This document shows, in pieces, positions 25,232-37,125 of a stretch of DNA of 64,000 nt (position 1 is its first letter; every line of letters begins with the position of its first letter). Location: the NCBI GenBank assembly GCA_019188255.1, contig JAETXT010000009.1, forward strand, positions 1,488,001 to 1,552,000, given 5' to 3'. Source of the DNA: Verticillium longisporum (taxonomy: Eukaryota > Ascomycota > Sordariomycetes > Glomerellales > Plectosphaerellaceae). Both the position numbers and the translations under genes were made by a program. The notes beneath the pieces were generated by a model. That model saw only the letters and a list, made by a program, of their open reading frames with translations. It did no database searches and was not told the DNA's origin.

Positions 25232-25880
25232 CCGAAAGGAGGTGAAGGGATATGCAGGAGATGGAGGAGAGCTGGGAATCCAAGGTTCAGATATCGGCAG
25301 GCTCGCGCATCTGGTAGATGCGCGACTCTGTACTATCTGTACCACTTGGCTTTGTTGTCATTTGCATGCTGCGGTTGGTATCGTTTGGCGTTTGGGGCAC
25401 CTGAATGATCATCGCTTGTTAGGGGGAGAGCCGGCGTCTTGAGAGCATGTTCGTGCTGCCAGTAATCACGTACGAATTAATACAATTTTTCAAAACTACA
25501 CCTCCTGGGTGAAATCAACGTGGCCTCATGTTTACAGGTTGTACTAGATGTGATAACCTTACACCTCCCCACCTGCCTTCGTAGCTTCATATTGCAGTGA
25601 GGGTGAAGTGCACGCAGATGACGAGGGTCGAACTTAAGCTCTTATCAGATAACAGCTCAGATAACGATAGGGTTGGTGGCTCTGCGACCCACCACTGTCC
25701 GCGGGGTCATGGATGTGAATCACCCCGCCATGGAATTTTGAATCATCGCCGAAGAAAGTCGAGTTGTCGTCAGCCCATTCATCATAAAACAGCGCCAATC
25801 CGTCACAGTGGACTCAATCCGACATTCCTCATCCATCAAAAACATAAGAACACTAGTGTCCGAGCTCTACTTTCACAAAC
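25232..25880. other. Intergenic between kog1 and the aspartyl-tRNA synthetase gene
   Basis: This holds the kog1 3' flank and the promoter of the downstream gene. An apparent frame continuing past the kog1 stop (to about 25440) is out of frame with the WD40 reading. Nothing else is supported. Confidence 0.6.
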
Positions 25881-27704
25881 ATGGCTGACGCACCCGCCGC
25901 CGAGCCCGCGCAGGCCCCTCCCGCCAATGACCCCCCCGCCCCTGCCGGTGAGGAGGGCGGAGAGAAGCAGTCGAAGAAGGGTGCCAAGAAGGCCGAGGCC
26001 AAGGCAAAGAAGGAGGCCGAGAAGGCCCGCCGTGCTGCCGAGCGTGAGGCCGCCGAGGCCGCACAGAAGGCGGCCGGCGGCGGCGCCAGCGGCGAGGACC
26101 TGGCCAAGGAGAACTACGGCGACGTGACAGCGACGACCAAGGTCGATGCGGAGCGCGTGCACCTGAAGGACATCACTGAGGAACACATTGGCAAGAGCGT
26201 CAAGGTGCGCGGCTGGATCCAGAACTCGCGCATGCAGGGCGCCAAGATGTGCTTCATCGAGCTGCGCGAGGAGCGCAACTGGGCCGTTCAGGGCGTTCTG
26301 GCCGCCAGCTCCGAGGGCAAGCCTGTTTCGCGACAGATGGTAAAGTGGATGGGCGGTCTCGCTCTCGAGTCTTTTATCCTGGTCGAGGCTGTTATCCAGA
26401 AGCCCCTTGACCCGGTCAAGAGCTGCAAGGTTAGCAACTTTGAGCTCCACATCACCAAGTGCTACATCCTTGCGCCTGGCCCCGAGGCTCTCGGCATGAG
26501 CCTTCCCGTTGCGAACCGTGCCGTGTCCAGCTTCGAGGACGAAGACCCTTGAGTGTCGCCCGCTGAGGCCGAGGCGGAGAATTCGGTTGAGGCTGTCCAG
26601 CAAGGTGTCGAGAACGTCCGCCTCGTCGCCACGCCGAGTACCAGCATGGCGTCGCACCTGAGCATCCCTGCCATGCACAAGCGCGCCCCTGTCCAGCAGG
26701 CCATCGCCGATGTGCGCATGGCCACGCGCAAGCTGTTCGCCGAGTACCTCGACACCCAGAACTTTGTGCAGTTCGAGCCTCCTTGCCTTATCGGAGCCGC
26801 TTCCGAGGGCGGTGCCAACGTCTTCGCCATGCCTTACTTTGAGAAGACCGCCTATCTGGCCCAATCACCCCAGTTCTACAAGCAGATTGAAATTGCTGGT
26901 GGTCGCAAGCGAGTTTACTGCATCGGACCAGTCTTCCGCGCGGAGGTAAGCTGTACGCTAATGCGGTATCCAGGCTCATACTGATGTCTCTAGAACTCCA
27001 ACACCCCCCGCCACATGACCGAGTTCACCGGCCTTGATCTGGAGATGGAGATCGAGGAGGACTACCACGAAGTCATGGAAATGCTCGAGAAGGTTCTCTT
27101 GCACATCTTCCGCGGCATCAAGGAGCGCTGCGCCGAGCAGATTGAGATCATCCGTGCCGTGTATCCCTCGGAGGACTTCCTTCTGCCCGCTCCCGGTGAG
27201 GGCGTCCTCCGTCTCACCTTTGCCGAGGGCCAAAAGCTCCTGCGCGAGGAGGGCCCTGAGGAGTACCGCAACGTCTCTGACAATGAGGACATGTCGACGC
27301 CGCAGGAGAAGGCTCTCGGCGCCCTCATTCGCAAGAAGTACAACACCGACTTCTTCGTCCTCGACAAGTTCCCCGAATCGGCGCGCCCCTTCTACGCTCT
27401 CGAGGACCCCGCCAACCCCGCCGTCACCAACGCCTACGACTTCTTCATGCGCGGCCAGGAGATCCTCAGTGGTGGCCAGCGTATTCACATCCCCAGCGTC
27501 CTGGAGGCCAGGTTGAGGACGAAGGGTGTCGACCCCGAGTCGCAGGGCATCAAGGAGTACGTCGATGTCTTCCGCAGCGTTGGTGTCCCGCCTCACGGTG
27601 GAGGTGGTATTGGTCTCGACCGTGTCGTTGCATGGTTCCTCAACCTGCCTTCGGTGCACCTTGCCAGCTACTACCCCCGCACACCTAAGCGCCTGCTGCC
27701 ATAG
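25881..27704 (+). CDS. dps1: Cytoplasmic aspartyl-tRNA synthetase, with one in-frame TGA
   Basis: This class IIb synthetase charges tRNA-Asp. Exons are 25881-26945 and 26994-27704 (intron 48 bp, GTAAGC..TCTAG), 591 codons plus stop. A Lys/Ala-rich N-terminal helix (about 30-65) binds tRNA in eukaryotic AspRS. The OB fold follows (VKVRGWIQNSRMQGAKMCF). The catalytic core has motif 2 (GPVFRAENSNTPRHMTEFTG, joined across the intron) and motif 3 (GGGGIGLDRVVAWFL), ending PRTPKRLLP. A TGA at 26550-26552 interrupts the linker between SSFEDEDP and VSPAEAEAEN, and the same frame continues on both sides. It could be a sequence error (for example an extra T in CCTT and a missing G), a C-to-T change, or stop readthrough. 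The linker is not catalytic, but the core lies entirely downstream. Confidence 0.9.
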
Positions 27705-28241
27705 AATGCCAATGAATGGGTCATTCGAAATGTACAGCCCACTTTGTTGTAATGATCAGGAACAGAGCGAGATGAAAAATAGCACATGTTGTCAATTGAT
27801 GAATGCTGATACTGACGGCGCCTGCACCACTTGAGCTCGAAAGTGAAGTTCCCTATGCACAACCATGAAACTGAGGGCGACCGGTTTCTTCCAATTGCAC
27901 ATACATGTAGTAGTGAAGAAGCCCTAGGCTCGGCCGTCAATCCAACACGCCTTGAAGCATCAACGGCTCATCACTGAACAAGTGGGGTGATTTTAGTCAT
28001 CCGGCCTGACTCACACCGAAACGTGCGATTCGAGCGGCGAAAACGGGACTCCACTCGCGTACAGTTGTACACGTGACCGGGGTTGCCGCCCACACAAACC
28101 AAAGGCGCAACCCAGGCGAAAAATCGGAGGTGCCTCCCAAGATTGCGGAAAGGACGTCTATCCATCCACCCAACTCTCGACATCACCCCCTCCCATCGCC
28201 CAGTTACGCTCAGTCGACAGCAAAACTAACAAACCGCAAAT
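27705..28241. other. Intergenic between dps1 and rps30
   Basis: This is the 3' flank of dps1 and the promoter of the ribosomal protein gene. I see no gene in it. Confidence 0.6.
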
Positions 28242-28801
28242 ATGGGCAAGGTACGTTCAGCCCGATGATACTAGACGATGCCATGATGTGCCTTTGTGCC
28301 ATCGTCGACGGCCGAAACCACCAAGACAAACGACACAAATCGCTGACTGATTCGCGAATAGGTTCACGGATCCCTCGCCCGTGCCGGCAAGGTCAAGTCT
28401 CAGACGTACGTCTTTCCTCGATGAGCACGATGCCCCGATCACCCGCACATGCTCCGTACCGACTTTGCCAACACGAGCGATACGGAGACGGACGCATCAG
28501 ATGTAGTACGCAATGCAGAACAGCCGGACTAACATGGTTTTTTTCTTCCTTTTCTAGCCCCAAGGTCGAGAAGCAGGAGAAGAAGAAGGTCCCCAAGGGC
28601 CGCGCGAAGAAGAGACTCACGTACACCCGCCGTTTCGTGAACGTCCAGCTCACTGGTGGCAAGCGCAAGGTACGCCCAGATGAACCGAACGCAGATGATC
28701 TCGGCAGCCCCCCGGGAAGGGAACACGGCACGACGCCTGCGGTTCTTGTCTCTGGCTAACGCTTCAATCTCTAGATGAACCCCAACCCCGGTGCCGCTTA
28801 A
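28242..28801 (+). CDS. rps30: 40S ribosomal protein eS30
   Basis: Four small exons, 28242-28250, 28362-28405, 28558-28669 and 28775-28801, join in phase to a 63-residue protein. It begins [20 protein letters not shown] and contains [20 protein letters not shown] and [11 protein letters not shown], ending MNPNPGAA. This is eS30 of the small ribosomal subunit, very basic and of the expected length. As usual in fungi, it has no ubiquitin-like (FUBI) N-terminal fusion. The first exon codes for only three residues (MGK), and the last for eight plus the stop. The first ATG directly before GTACGT, and the presence of three introns in such a short gene, match highly expressed ribosomal protein genes of ascomycetes. 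Confidence 0.95.
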
Positions 28802-29975
28802 ACAGCCTCCCACCAACTTATCGATCACGGCTCGAGGAACGTCTTGGTAATGTCATGAAGGCATGAGGGTTTCGCGCATCGACGAAAGGAAAGGAGGGCG
28901 GTGGCTTGTTGGAAAACGATTCAACGCACGAAGCAGGTACAGAGTGTGACTCCGGAACGGAAATAAACGGTCGCACGGGATGATTCTTTTTTCAACGCTC
29001 CGTAGAACGGGGGAGCCAAGGTGCGGATCAAAAGCGAGGTCATACATAGCTTCGCCGCCGCGCTGGGAGTGTTCAGGGCTCGTGGCATCCACCTCGCGCT
29101 TTTGGACCTCTCACAGGCAGCTCTCCGTCCAGCCTCAGAAGGGTTCGGCGTTGGGTTGTCGGCTTTCGGGCCGCTTTTTTGGGAGATGGGGATGAAATGA
29201 TCTTTTCCCAGCCTTGTTCGCTTGAGATGTATTCATGTTGCAGTGCTCGGCGTTGACTGTAATGTTTCCGTGATGACGCAAGAGCATTGCCTCCCTGAAG
29301 CGCACGCTACTCGAGGCGATGCTTTAGTGAACGAACGGCTCTGCTCGGGTTGGTCGTAACGTATGGCCCAAAAGACCAAACTCATTCCTAGTTTATAGGT
29401 TCAGCTACATGTACAGCGGTGTTTGGCACAGTCTGGTGAACTAGCATCGACGCCGAAGAGCGCGCAGCCGGCAAAACCTTCAAGTCAACAGTAGAGTCAC
29501 AATCAAACAAATTCCAGAAACTTTATAAAATGAGCTTCATGTTGATGGGAAAAGGTATCTCGATGTATGTAGAACGTTCAATCGCATCTCTATCACGCCC
29601 ACAGAGGGCTGTTACAACGCCAAAATCCCAGGGGAAACATGCCAGCCGCCCGCTCAAAAGCAAAACCTACGTCGTCCGGTGACCACTGTGACAAGCTCTC
29701 AGTAACACCAGGGGGTCCGAACGCCAGCTGCCACGCACACGTCTTCCACCCACCGCTGAGCACCGCGTCGGCGAGAGCCTGTGACAGAACAAATCCGCCC
29801 ACCGCATTACCTACTCTGTATGTCTTGTTCCCAGTGATTTGGAGCCCGGCTCCCGTCCCATATCATCATATTAAGCAGAAATACAAAATCCTCATCGTTG
29901 TCGCGTAAAAACACCTCAAACTCTCCCTCGTCACAGGGACAAGGCGAGAGCGAGTCCACAAGGCACGCGAACCGC
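28802..29975. other. Convergent 3' region between rps30 and areA
   Basis: About 1.2 kb holds the two 3' untranslated regions. It is moderately AT-rich around 29380-29560, and short frames are unsupported. No RNA gene was recognised. Confidence 0.55.
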
Positions 29976-32900
29976 TCAGAGACTCATCGTCAGCCATTCC
30001 CACTCTTGAGGTCCTGATGCGGGGCCTCCAGGGTTCATCATGGGGCCTTGGCCACTGGCGCCTGACATGCCTAACATGCCACCGTGACCCATTAGCGGTC
30101 GTTGGGTCATACCAAAACTACTGGCCATTCCCAGCGAGCCAGCTGCGGACATCGTGTTCAGAGGACTAGCCGATGGGACTGACCGTGCAGCTTCGTTGGG
30201 AGAACCAGTCGAAGTCTCTGGGCTGTCGACGTCCATGCTGGCAAGTCCGTCGCTGCCTGTGCTCTTGCTGTGGCGACGTTGGCGTTTGGAGGAGCCGGAT
30301 GATGAAGCACCGTTGCGAGGCATCGACGCCGCACCGGGGCCCGGAGTGTTCTTGGGTGGTGCTGCAGCGATAGGAATGACGCCCTTCCCGCCAACAGCAC
30401 CTACGGAGGAACCAGCACCAAAAGTAGTAGGTGTGCTGCCGGCCGTGTTCCCACCAGAAGCAGGCCCGCTCGCCGGGCTTTCGCCCTCATTATTCACGCT
30501 TCCCGCGCGAACCACGGCAGGTGGGGTCGTAACCTGCGAATTCCCTGGGATAGATGATATAGCCAAAGTCGAGTTCTTTCGCGAGACGGGGCCGGAGGCC
30601 GTGCTCTTTTTGGATCGCGTGCTGGTACCACCCACGGGGAGACTGGCACCAGACCCACGGTTTCTTTTCTTGATGACATCCGTCTTCAAGCTGAGTGGTC
30701 GTACAACGCCGTGAAGCTTCAAGAAAAGACCGCAGGCGTTACAGAGTGGCTGTCCCTCAGGGTTGCGACGCCACAGAGGGGTCGTTTGAGTGAAACAATT
30801 GGTACATGTGGTCGGCGCGCTGCTGTCCCCGTTGCTTCCGGCTCCCTGCAGGTTGGTTGAGGATCCTTGCTTTGAACCAAGGGGTGATGAAGGTCGGCTT
30901 GGGGCAACGGACGAGAAGCCAGACCTCGTACCAGGAGCCTCAGGAGGAGAATTGGGGGTTGATTGTGCCATGCGATCGAAAGGATTACCGTTGCGAGCGA
31001 GATGAGTGGCGGGGGTCGAGGCAATGCGCGGGACCTTTCCGCCGCGCCTGTCTAGTCCCCCCTGTTTGAAAGATTGCGAATGGGATCGTGAAATGTTACC
31101 GCCGTCCCAATCACCGCTTGTGTTGTCGACGTAGTCAGTGGTGGTGCCACCAATGGTGGTGCCACCAATGGTGACTTGCTTGCGGGGCGGTCCGCCGGGG
31201 TATCGAGCAGCCTGGGTGCTGTACTGGCCAGGCAGGGATGGATCCCAGCCGAGCGAGTGGGTGTCATCCATTGCCGAAGGCGAAAAGTCACTAGGCATCG
31301 ACAGGTTTCTGTCGGCGAATGCACCGCCATCCTCGTCATCAGAATCCGCACCGAACGAGAACATGTTCTCATTCGGAATAGACACTCCAGGAGATCGGCC
31401 AGATTGATCTCCCTGGAAGACCTGTGTGGGGTCGATATGCGCGAACGAGTTGGGGCCATTGGTGCTGAAGGCGCTCGGGGATCAGGCCCGGCAGTAGAGA
31501 CGGGGAACATGGAGCTGTTGTTGGGTGCGCCGTTGTACATGAATTGTGAGCCCATTTGGTTGCTCACACCTTGGGGAGCCCCAGATCGGAAGGACTGCTG
31601 GCCTTGGGTTCGCATATCCAAGGATCCAAAGTAAAAGCTATCATTGTCGGGGATAGGATGAGGAGTAGAAACGGCAGACGGATAAGCGGAGCCCGGAGGC
31701 GAGTAAAAGTCCGCCGCGTTGAGAGATGAACACGGCTCAGATGAGCCACCATACATGTTCGAGAAGTGGTTGTGCGAGACCATGGGAGAGGTGGATGGTG
31801 AGAAGCTAAAGTTTTGCTGGAAAGGCCCAGCAGAGGTGATGATGTTATCAGTATCCATGGATAGGCCATCGAGGTGGAAAGGGTTGCCCTGTTGGTTAGG
31901 GCCCTGCGGCATTCCAGGTTGGCCTGCGGTGTCCAGAGAATACTCATGAAGCTCAGAATCGGCGCGAATATTGGTGGTAAGGCCGTCGACGTTACTGTTA
32001 ACAGCAGGCACCTGAGGAGAGAAGTTTGCGGGGCGCTTCCGTGTCTACGAATATTGTCAGCTCGCGTTCTGCGTACAACGAATACAAGACGACGGAAAGG
32101 GGGGCCCAGGAAGAAGCTGGAACAGGAAGTAGCCCGAACCAGCTCCGAAACTCCGCCGCATTTCCGAACCTGACACAACGTAACAAAGAAAGAGGTCAAA
32201 CACTCACGCGTCGGTCATCGATGCTCGTTTTACGTGTGTGCCGAGGGACGTAATTGAACTCATCCTGGGCCCTTTGGTGATGGGGAGGGAAGGGCACCGA
32301 CTGAGGGACAAATTGCTGGTGCGCAGCGGCGTCCTTGCGGGTTTTGATGTTGATGGCAGAGGTGAGCAGAGAATGCGGTTGACCTGGTGCGGCAGACCTA
32401 GACTCATGAGAGTGTCGAGGCGGCGGCGGGGGAGGTGGCTGAAGTTGTGGGGATGAGAAATCGACCGGCGTCGCCATATTCTCGGAGAAGATAAAGTCAT
32501 CGAGGTTCATCGGCTCAGGGTTGTTCAAGTTCTGCTCGGACGTTTTCCGCAATTGGGCAATTCCACTCGGTGCGTTGCCGTGGCTTGAAACTGCGTTGTT
32601 CGCCGTCGCAGACTGGCGCACAACCCTGGGGGAAGAAGAAGTGGTTAGCATTCTTTGCGAACCAGCACGACAGGGTGCTATGTCGAATGCGCACGTCAGC
32701 GCGACTTCGACGCAGCATGTCGACATACCTGGATGCTTCCTCCTCCTGCCGCTTCTTCTTCATGTTCATAGCCATCATTCGCCAGGTCAGATTCTCCATT
32801 CGCTCTTGGTTTGGTAAGCTCTGCTTCGTCTTGCTGAAAAACTTCCACACCTGCGTCGCAAGAGGATCCTCCTGCTGGAGCAGCTCGGGCGTGTCGCCGG

Positions 32901-33327
32901 AAGCACCCATGACGGCGTCCTCGAAAGGAGGAAAGGCAGAGGATTGGAGGAGTTGGTTGTGCGAAGTCTGTTGGGGTCGCGCGCTGGAAGCGGTGTCAAG
33001 GTTGAGGTTGAGGTCGAGGTCGAGATCGAGGTCGCCCAAATGCGACGTGAAGGCGGACGACGATGAGTCTGCGCCGTGTGCATGGGCGGTGGTGGTGCGA
33101 CCTTGTGCGTTGGGGTGGGCATGGGCGTGGGCGTGGGCGTGCCCGTGGCCCCCTCGACCACCACGAGCATGGGTGTGTAGGCCTTGGCCGTTGTCGGCGG
33201 TGGCAGGCATGTGAGCGGCAGGCTGATGGGGCCTCCTGGGGAAGCGATAGTCGTGCTCTGTTGTGGTGGGATTCATTGAAGCGAAAGCGCTCGATTTTGC
33301 GATTGACATCGAGGACCTCGCAACCAT
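29976..33327 (-). CDS. areA: AreA/NIT2 GATA factor, global nitrogen regulator (one apparent one-base deficit)
   Basis: AreA activates genes for use of secondary nitrogen sources when ammonium and glutamine are low. Exons are 33327-32729, 32625-32208 and 32044-29976. The conserved N-terminal block [20 protein letters not shown] lies near residue 150. The single zinc finger is [20 protein letters not shown], followed by [13 protein letters not shown] and basic [13 protein letters not shown]. The extreme C-terminus EWEWLTMSL is the segment that contacts NmrA in characterised AreA proteins. The frame breaks at 31470-31471 (CC on the minus strand); one added base joins DPRAP to [18 protein letters not shown] and gives 1028 residues. 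Low-complexity tracts include alternating His-Ala and Asp-Leu near residues 55-100. A 15-bp duplication at 31141-31170 doubles IGGTT. The start at 33327 ([15 protein letters not shown]) is the family's usual one, and MNPTTTEHD lies 17 residues inside. Confidence 0.94.
31141..31170. repeat. 15-bp tandem duplication within areA
   Basis: GTGGTGCCACCAATG occurs twice in direct succession, adding five in-frame residues (a second IGGTT) upstream of the zinc finger. It keeps the frame, so it looks like a tolerated recent slippage event. Confidence 0.9.
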
Positions 33328-35534
33328 GGTTCCAGTGTGTGCTGGTAGGATGGTGAGGAGGGAGAAAAAAGGACGGGCGAGGCAATGTAGAGTAGAGTGA
33401 GAAAGCCAGTCTTCGACCCTGAGGGGAAAAGGTTCCGAGTAGGCTGGCGGGATTCACACAAAAAGGACTTTCCCCACGTCTGCTTGGTTTTGGTCACCTC
33501 TGAGTGGTTCTTAGTGGCTCCCGTGCCGGAAGAAACCTAGGCCAAGGCACTTCAGTGGCCGGTGGTACTGCTGACTCGGTGGGTGCAAGTACCTGTATGC
33601 TGCTGGACGTACGTTGAACGCTGGGATGTGGGGGACTTCGACTTGACTCGGGGTTGGCCTGTCGGTCTCATGCTGCCGACGTTTGAAAGACTGGCTGGAT
33701 GCGACGCCTGGGATGACGGAAAGTATTGCTGGAGCGAAGTCTTCCTCATCCAGGTGGTTTTCTCGAACCTGAAGGCTCTCTCTCTCTCTTTTTCTTCCCT
33801 CTCTCGGGACGAATGACAAACAGTCTGACAATTGTTTTCGGCCTTTCCTGCCGGTTTAACCCTTTCAATCTTCCCCTTCCCTTTCACCTGAGCGGAGGCA
33901 GAGCAGAGTAGAGGGGCCTGGAATTGGGGGTGATGCGGTGATGCATTGCATGGAACCTCAGTAGCTAAAAAGGCCAAGGTGGGTAGGCAGGCAGGTAAGG
34001 GAAACGCGGGTACCCGGTGATGGTCAGGGTGGGCTCCTGTGGGCTGCTGCTGTAGTGTGGTGGATGCGCCCTGGTTCAGCAGCCGACGGCGCAAGCCAGC
34101 GAAAGGGTGCGGCGCATCAAGCTGGTGGGCCAGCAATGACCGAACAAGACAGGGTGCCCGTTGGCTCGTGAATGGGGCCTGAACGAGGGCTTTTGGGGGA
34201 GGGGGAATCCCTTCTGAACCCCTGTCATCGACGACGTTCGCGGAGCAAGCAGCTCGACTGTGGATTCGACCTAGTTGTGCCTCCCGACTGGCAGAGAGCT
34301 CGCGAGGTGGTGGTGCATGGCGCGTGGTGGAGGGCGAAGGGTGGAGGGGTGAGTGGATCTGCAGCGAGATTGTTTTGGCAGTGGGGGTCTCGACGGCCTG
34401 CTTCTGATGATGGATGGTGGTGTGTGGGTGAAAGGAAGGCTCATGGAGCTGACGGTGAGTACATGGTACTGTACTGTACGATGATCCGGACGCTTGAGGC
34501 TCGGGCCTCACGCCTGTCTCTTCGCAAGTCTGAGCCCATGTTGCAACCAGTCTCTAGTGATCTGGGACCGTGTCTCATGAAGCCAAACGGTTGTCTGCTT
34601 TCGGTTAATGGTCTCCTCTTACAACGTGCCTCCTGCTCCCACCAGGACTTGGTCTTGAACTTCGGTTCTGATGGCGCAAACCGGTCAGAAGGCCGCTCCT
34701 TGGATGGCTCGGGGCGGCAAACCGGTCGCTCCATTGATCGCCAGGTCTTGTCATGAAGGTAACCCGTCTTGGCCCGTCATCCATCAGTCTTGTTCGACTT
34801 GCCGAGCCGCCAACCTGCCAAATTACCAACATGCCACAGCACTGCTTGATGCACAGCAACGGCTCCCAGAGATTTGTAAGGTCCATGACAATGCATTGCA
34901 GCATCTGAAGACAGGTTAGCATAAAATACTGCTGGCGTCTGCACATGCAGCTCCGTCAGAGATCACTCTCCCAGCAAGCCAGAAGCACTGGCCTTGTCTG
35001 GTCTGGTCTGGCCTGGTCTGGTGCAGGCCGCATGGTAGACTTCTGACCTTTGATTTCGTGAGAACTGAGCTGAGACGGCCAGTTTCTGTGTGAAGGTACG
35101 TACCTGCCTACCCCATCTTGCCCATCCAGCGCGCGGCAGGTGCATCCAAGGAACCCCGAAGATGGGTTTTACCAACGCTGATCTGAACTGGACATGGGTT
35201 GAAGCCTTGCTGCTTTTAGCCTGAGCTACGCCTGAGCCGGGAGTCCTGATGAGCGGGGCAGAATGCACAAATGTAAATGTATGCATAACTCCAGCGTTTC
35301 AAAACAGCAAGTCCGTTTCCCCTGCGCAGGGACTAGCCGTTTCTTCCATAACGGTGAGAGGTGCCAAACAGCCACCCAAAATTAGTAAGCACAAGTCGTA
35401 CCTTCTGGCTGGTGGATGAGAGATTGACGATGGACGATTTTTGCCCCAACATGATTGTCTTCGCCTTTTGCCAATCCGAACGCCGACCGCTCCGAATGCC
35501 GACTTCAACGAGAATCAGCCCAAAAGCTCAAACG
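33328..35534. other. Divergent region between areA and the phosphotransferase-like gene
   Basis: About 2.2 kb probably includes a long areA 5' leader, which areA genes often have; this part is inference. A pentamer array TCTGG/CCTGG lies at about 34994-35024. Overlapping frames on both strands (for example 33552-34511) lack domains. Confidence 0.5.
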
Positions 35535-37125
35535 ATGCCTCCGACAATTGAACTTCTTGGACGAAGCCACATCACGATGGAAGACGCCCTTGAAGAGGAG
35601 AAAAACGTCATCAACTGGGTCTCCTATGGGCCTGCAACTGATAAGCTCTACCGAAAGATCTGGGAGGCTAGGGATACGGTCGCAGCACTTGTCGTGCATC
35701 ATATGGGTGTGGGAAGGCAAGCCAACTGCATTGTATTGCCGCCGGATCAATGGATTCGTGGCAGTTTCAATGTTTGCGTCTTCGTTGAAGTAACTTCCGG
35801 GACTGGCGAACAGCGGAAGGCTGTGTTTCGCTGCCCGCTACCACACAAGCTTGCAGAATCTGAGTACCCGGGCAGCGTTGACGAGAAGATCAGCTGTGAA
35901 GTGGGAGCGTACGCATGGATTGAGGAGAATTGTCCGGAAATTCCCTCTCCACATCTATTTGGCTTTGGCTTTAGTGATGGGCGCCATGTAGGTCCTCCTT
36001 CCCATTCTCATTCAATGTTGCTGACTCGGTTATTAGTATACCCACTCAAAGCATACTCGACTCTTCGATCGTGTCAGTCGACGTTTCTGGTGCTACGTCT
36101 ACAAGTGCTTCCGTCTTCCGCTGCTCTCTCAGTACGTTTGCAACCCGCCAAATCACCAGGTGCAGTCCGCATACATGGTGTTGGAGTATCTAGGCCACGA
36201 GACGGGCGAGATGCTTTCAAACACATTCGCGGCTGGCCGAGAGGATGGAGCCCGGAGACAGAGATTATTTAGGGGCATATCACAGGTCATCCTCTCTCTC
36301 GCGCGTATCCCTCAGGCTCAAATCGGGTCTTTCCAGTTCAACAACAACGGCACCATTACCCTTACAAACCGGCCTCTCTTATGTTCAATGATGATCTCAG
36401 AGAACGACGGTGCGGCTAGGATAATACGACCGAACGACACATACAGCTGCACAGATTCGTTTGTATCGGACATGCTCACATTCCACGACCACCGGTTCCT
36501 CCGCCAAGCAAATGCGGTTTACAGCCAAAACGATTGCCGCGGCCAAATGACAGTCAAGACACTTCTGCGAGTCTTGTCGCCCGTTCACATCAAACGAGAG
36601 CTGCGAGACGGTCCGTTCCGGCTTCAGTTTACCGACTTGCACGCAAGCAATATTCTAGTTGACAAAGAGTGGAACGTCACTGGCATTATAGATCTGGAGT
36701 GGATATGCTCCCTTCCATTAGAGATGCTCGATGTTCCGTATTGGCTGACCGGCTGCGCCATTGACCAGATCACTGGTGACGAACTCGAGCGTTTTGACGA
36801 GATACGCAGAGAGTTTATGCGTATCTTTGAAGAGGAAGAGCGAACTTTTAACATCGAAGCAATCCGCGACAACACTCTCTCCCATGTCATGAGGGACCTG
36901 TGGGAGTCGAAAGGAGTATGGTTTTGGCACTGTATCTCTTCTGTGAACGCCATGTACTTCATCCTCGAGTCTCATTTGTATCCTGCAGGGTCGCTCCCTC
37001 TCGAAGCCGAGAGATGTGTCTCTGGATTTTGGTGCCGTGACTCGGAGGATGTCGTTCGAATGAAGCTTGCTGAGAAACAAGCATATGACGACGAGCTTCG
37101 AAAGCTGTTCCTGGAGGAGCGATAA
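35535..37125 (+). CDS. Aminoglycoside phosphotransferase-like (protein-kinase-like fold) protein
   Basis: Two exons, 35535-35987 and 36037-37125 (intron 49 bp), give 513 residues. The pattern matches the large fungal APH/choline-kinase-like family: a start near MEDALEEEKNVINWV, a glycine-poor N-lobe (FNVCVFVEV), EVGAYAWIEENCPEIPSPHL, and the hinge-like YMVLEYLGHETGEM. The catalytic loop RLQFTDLHASNILVDKEWN contains the Asp and Asn of the HxDxxxxN motif (here TDLHASN). The metal-binding segment is GIIDLEWICSLP (Asp of IIDxE). Substrates of these fungal proteins are mostly unknown. The Asp residues are present, so it may be active, although His of the usual HGD is replaced (FTDLH). In-frame ATGs upstream (35430, 35451, 35496) could extend the N-terminus; I chose 35535 because the family begins shortly before MEDAL. 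Confidence 0.78.

Noticed and set aside
25836..26864. 342-codon minus-strand frame opposite the aspartyl-tRNA synthetase gene
   Set aside because: It is a mirror of the synthetase reading frame, without domain support.
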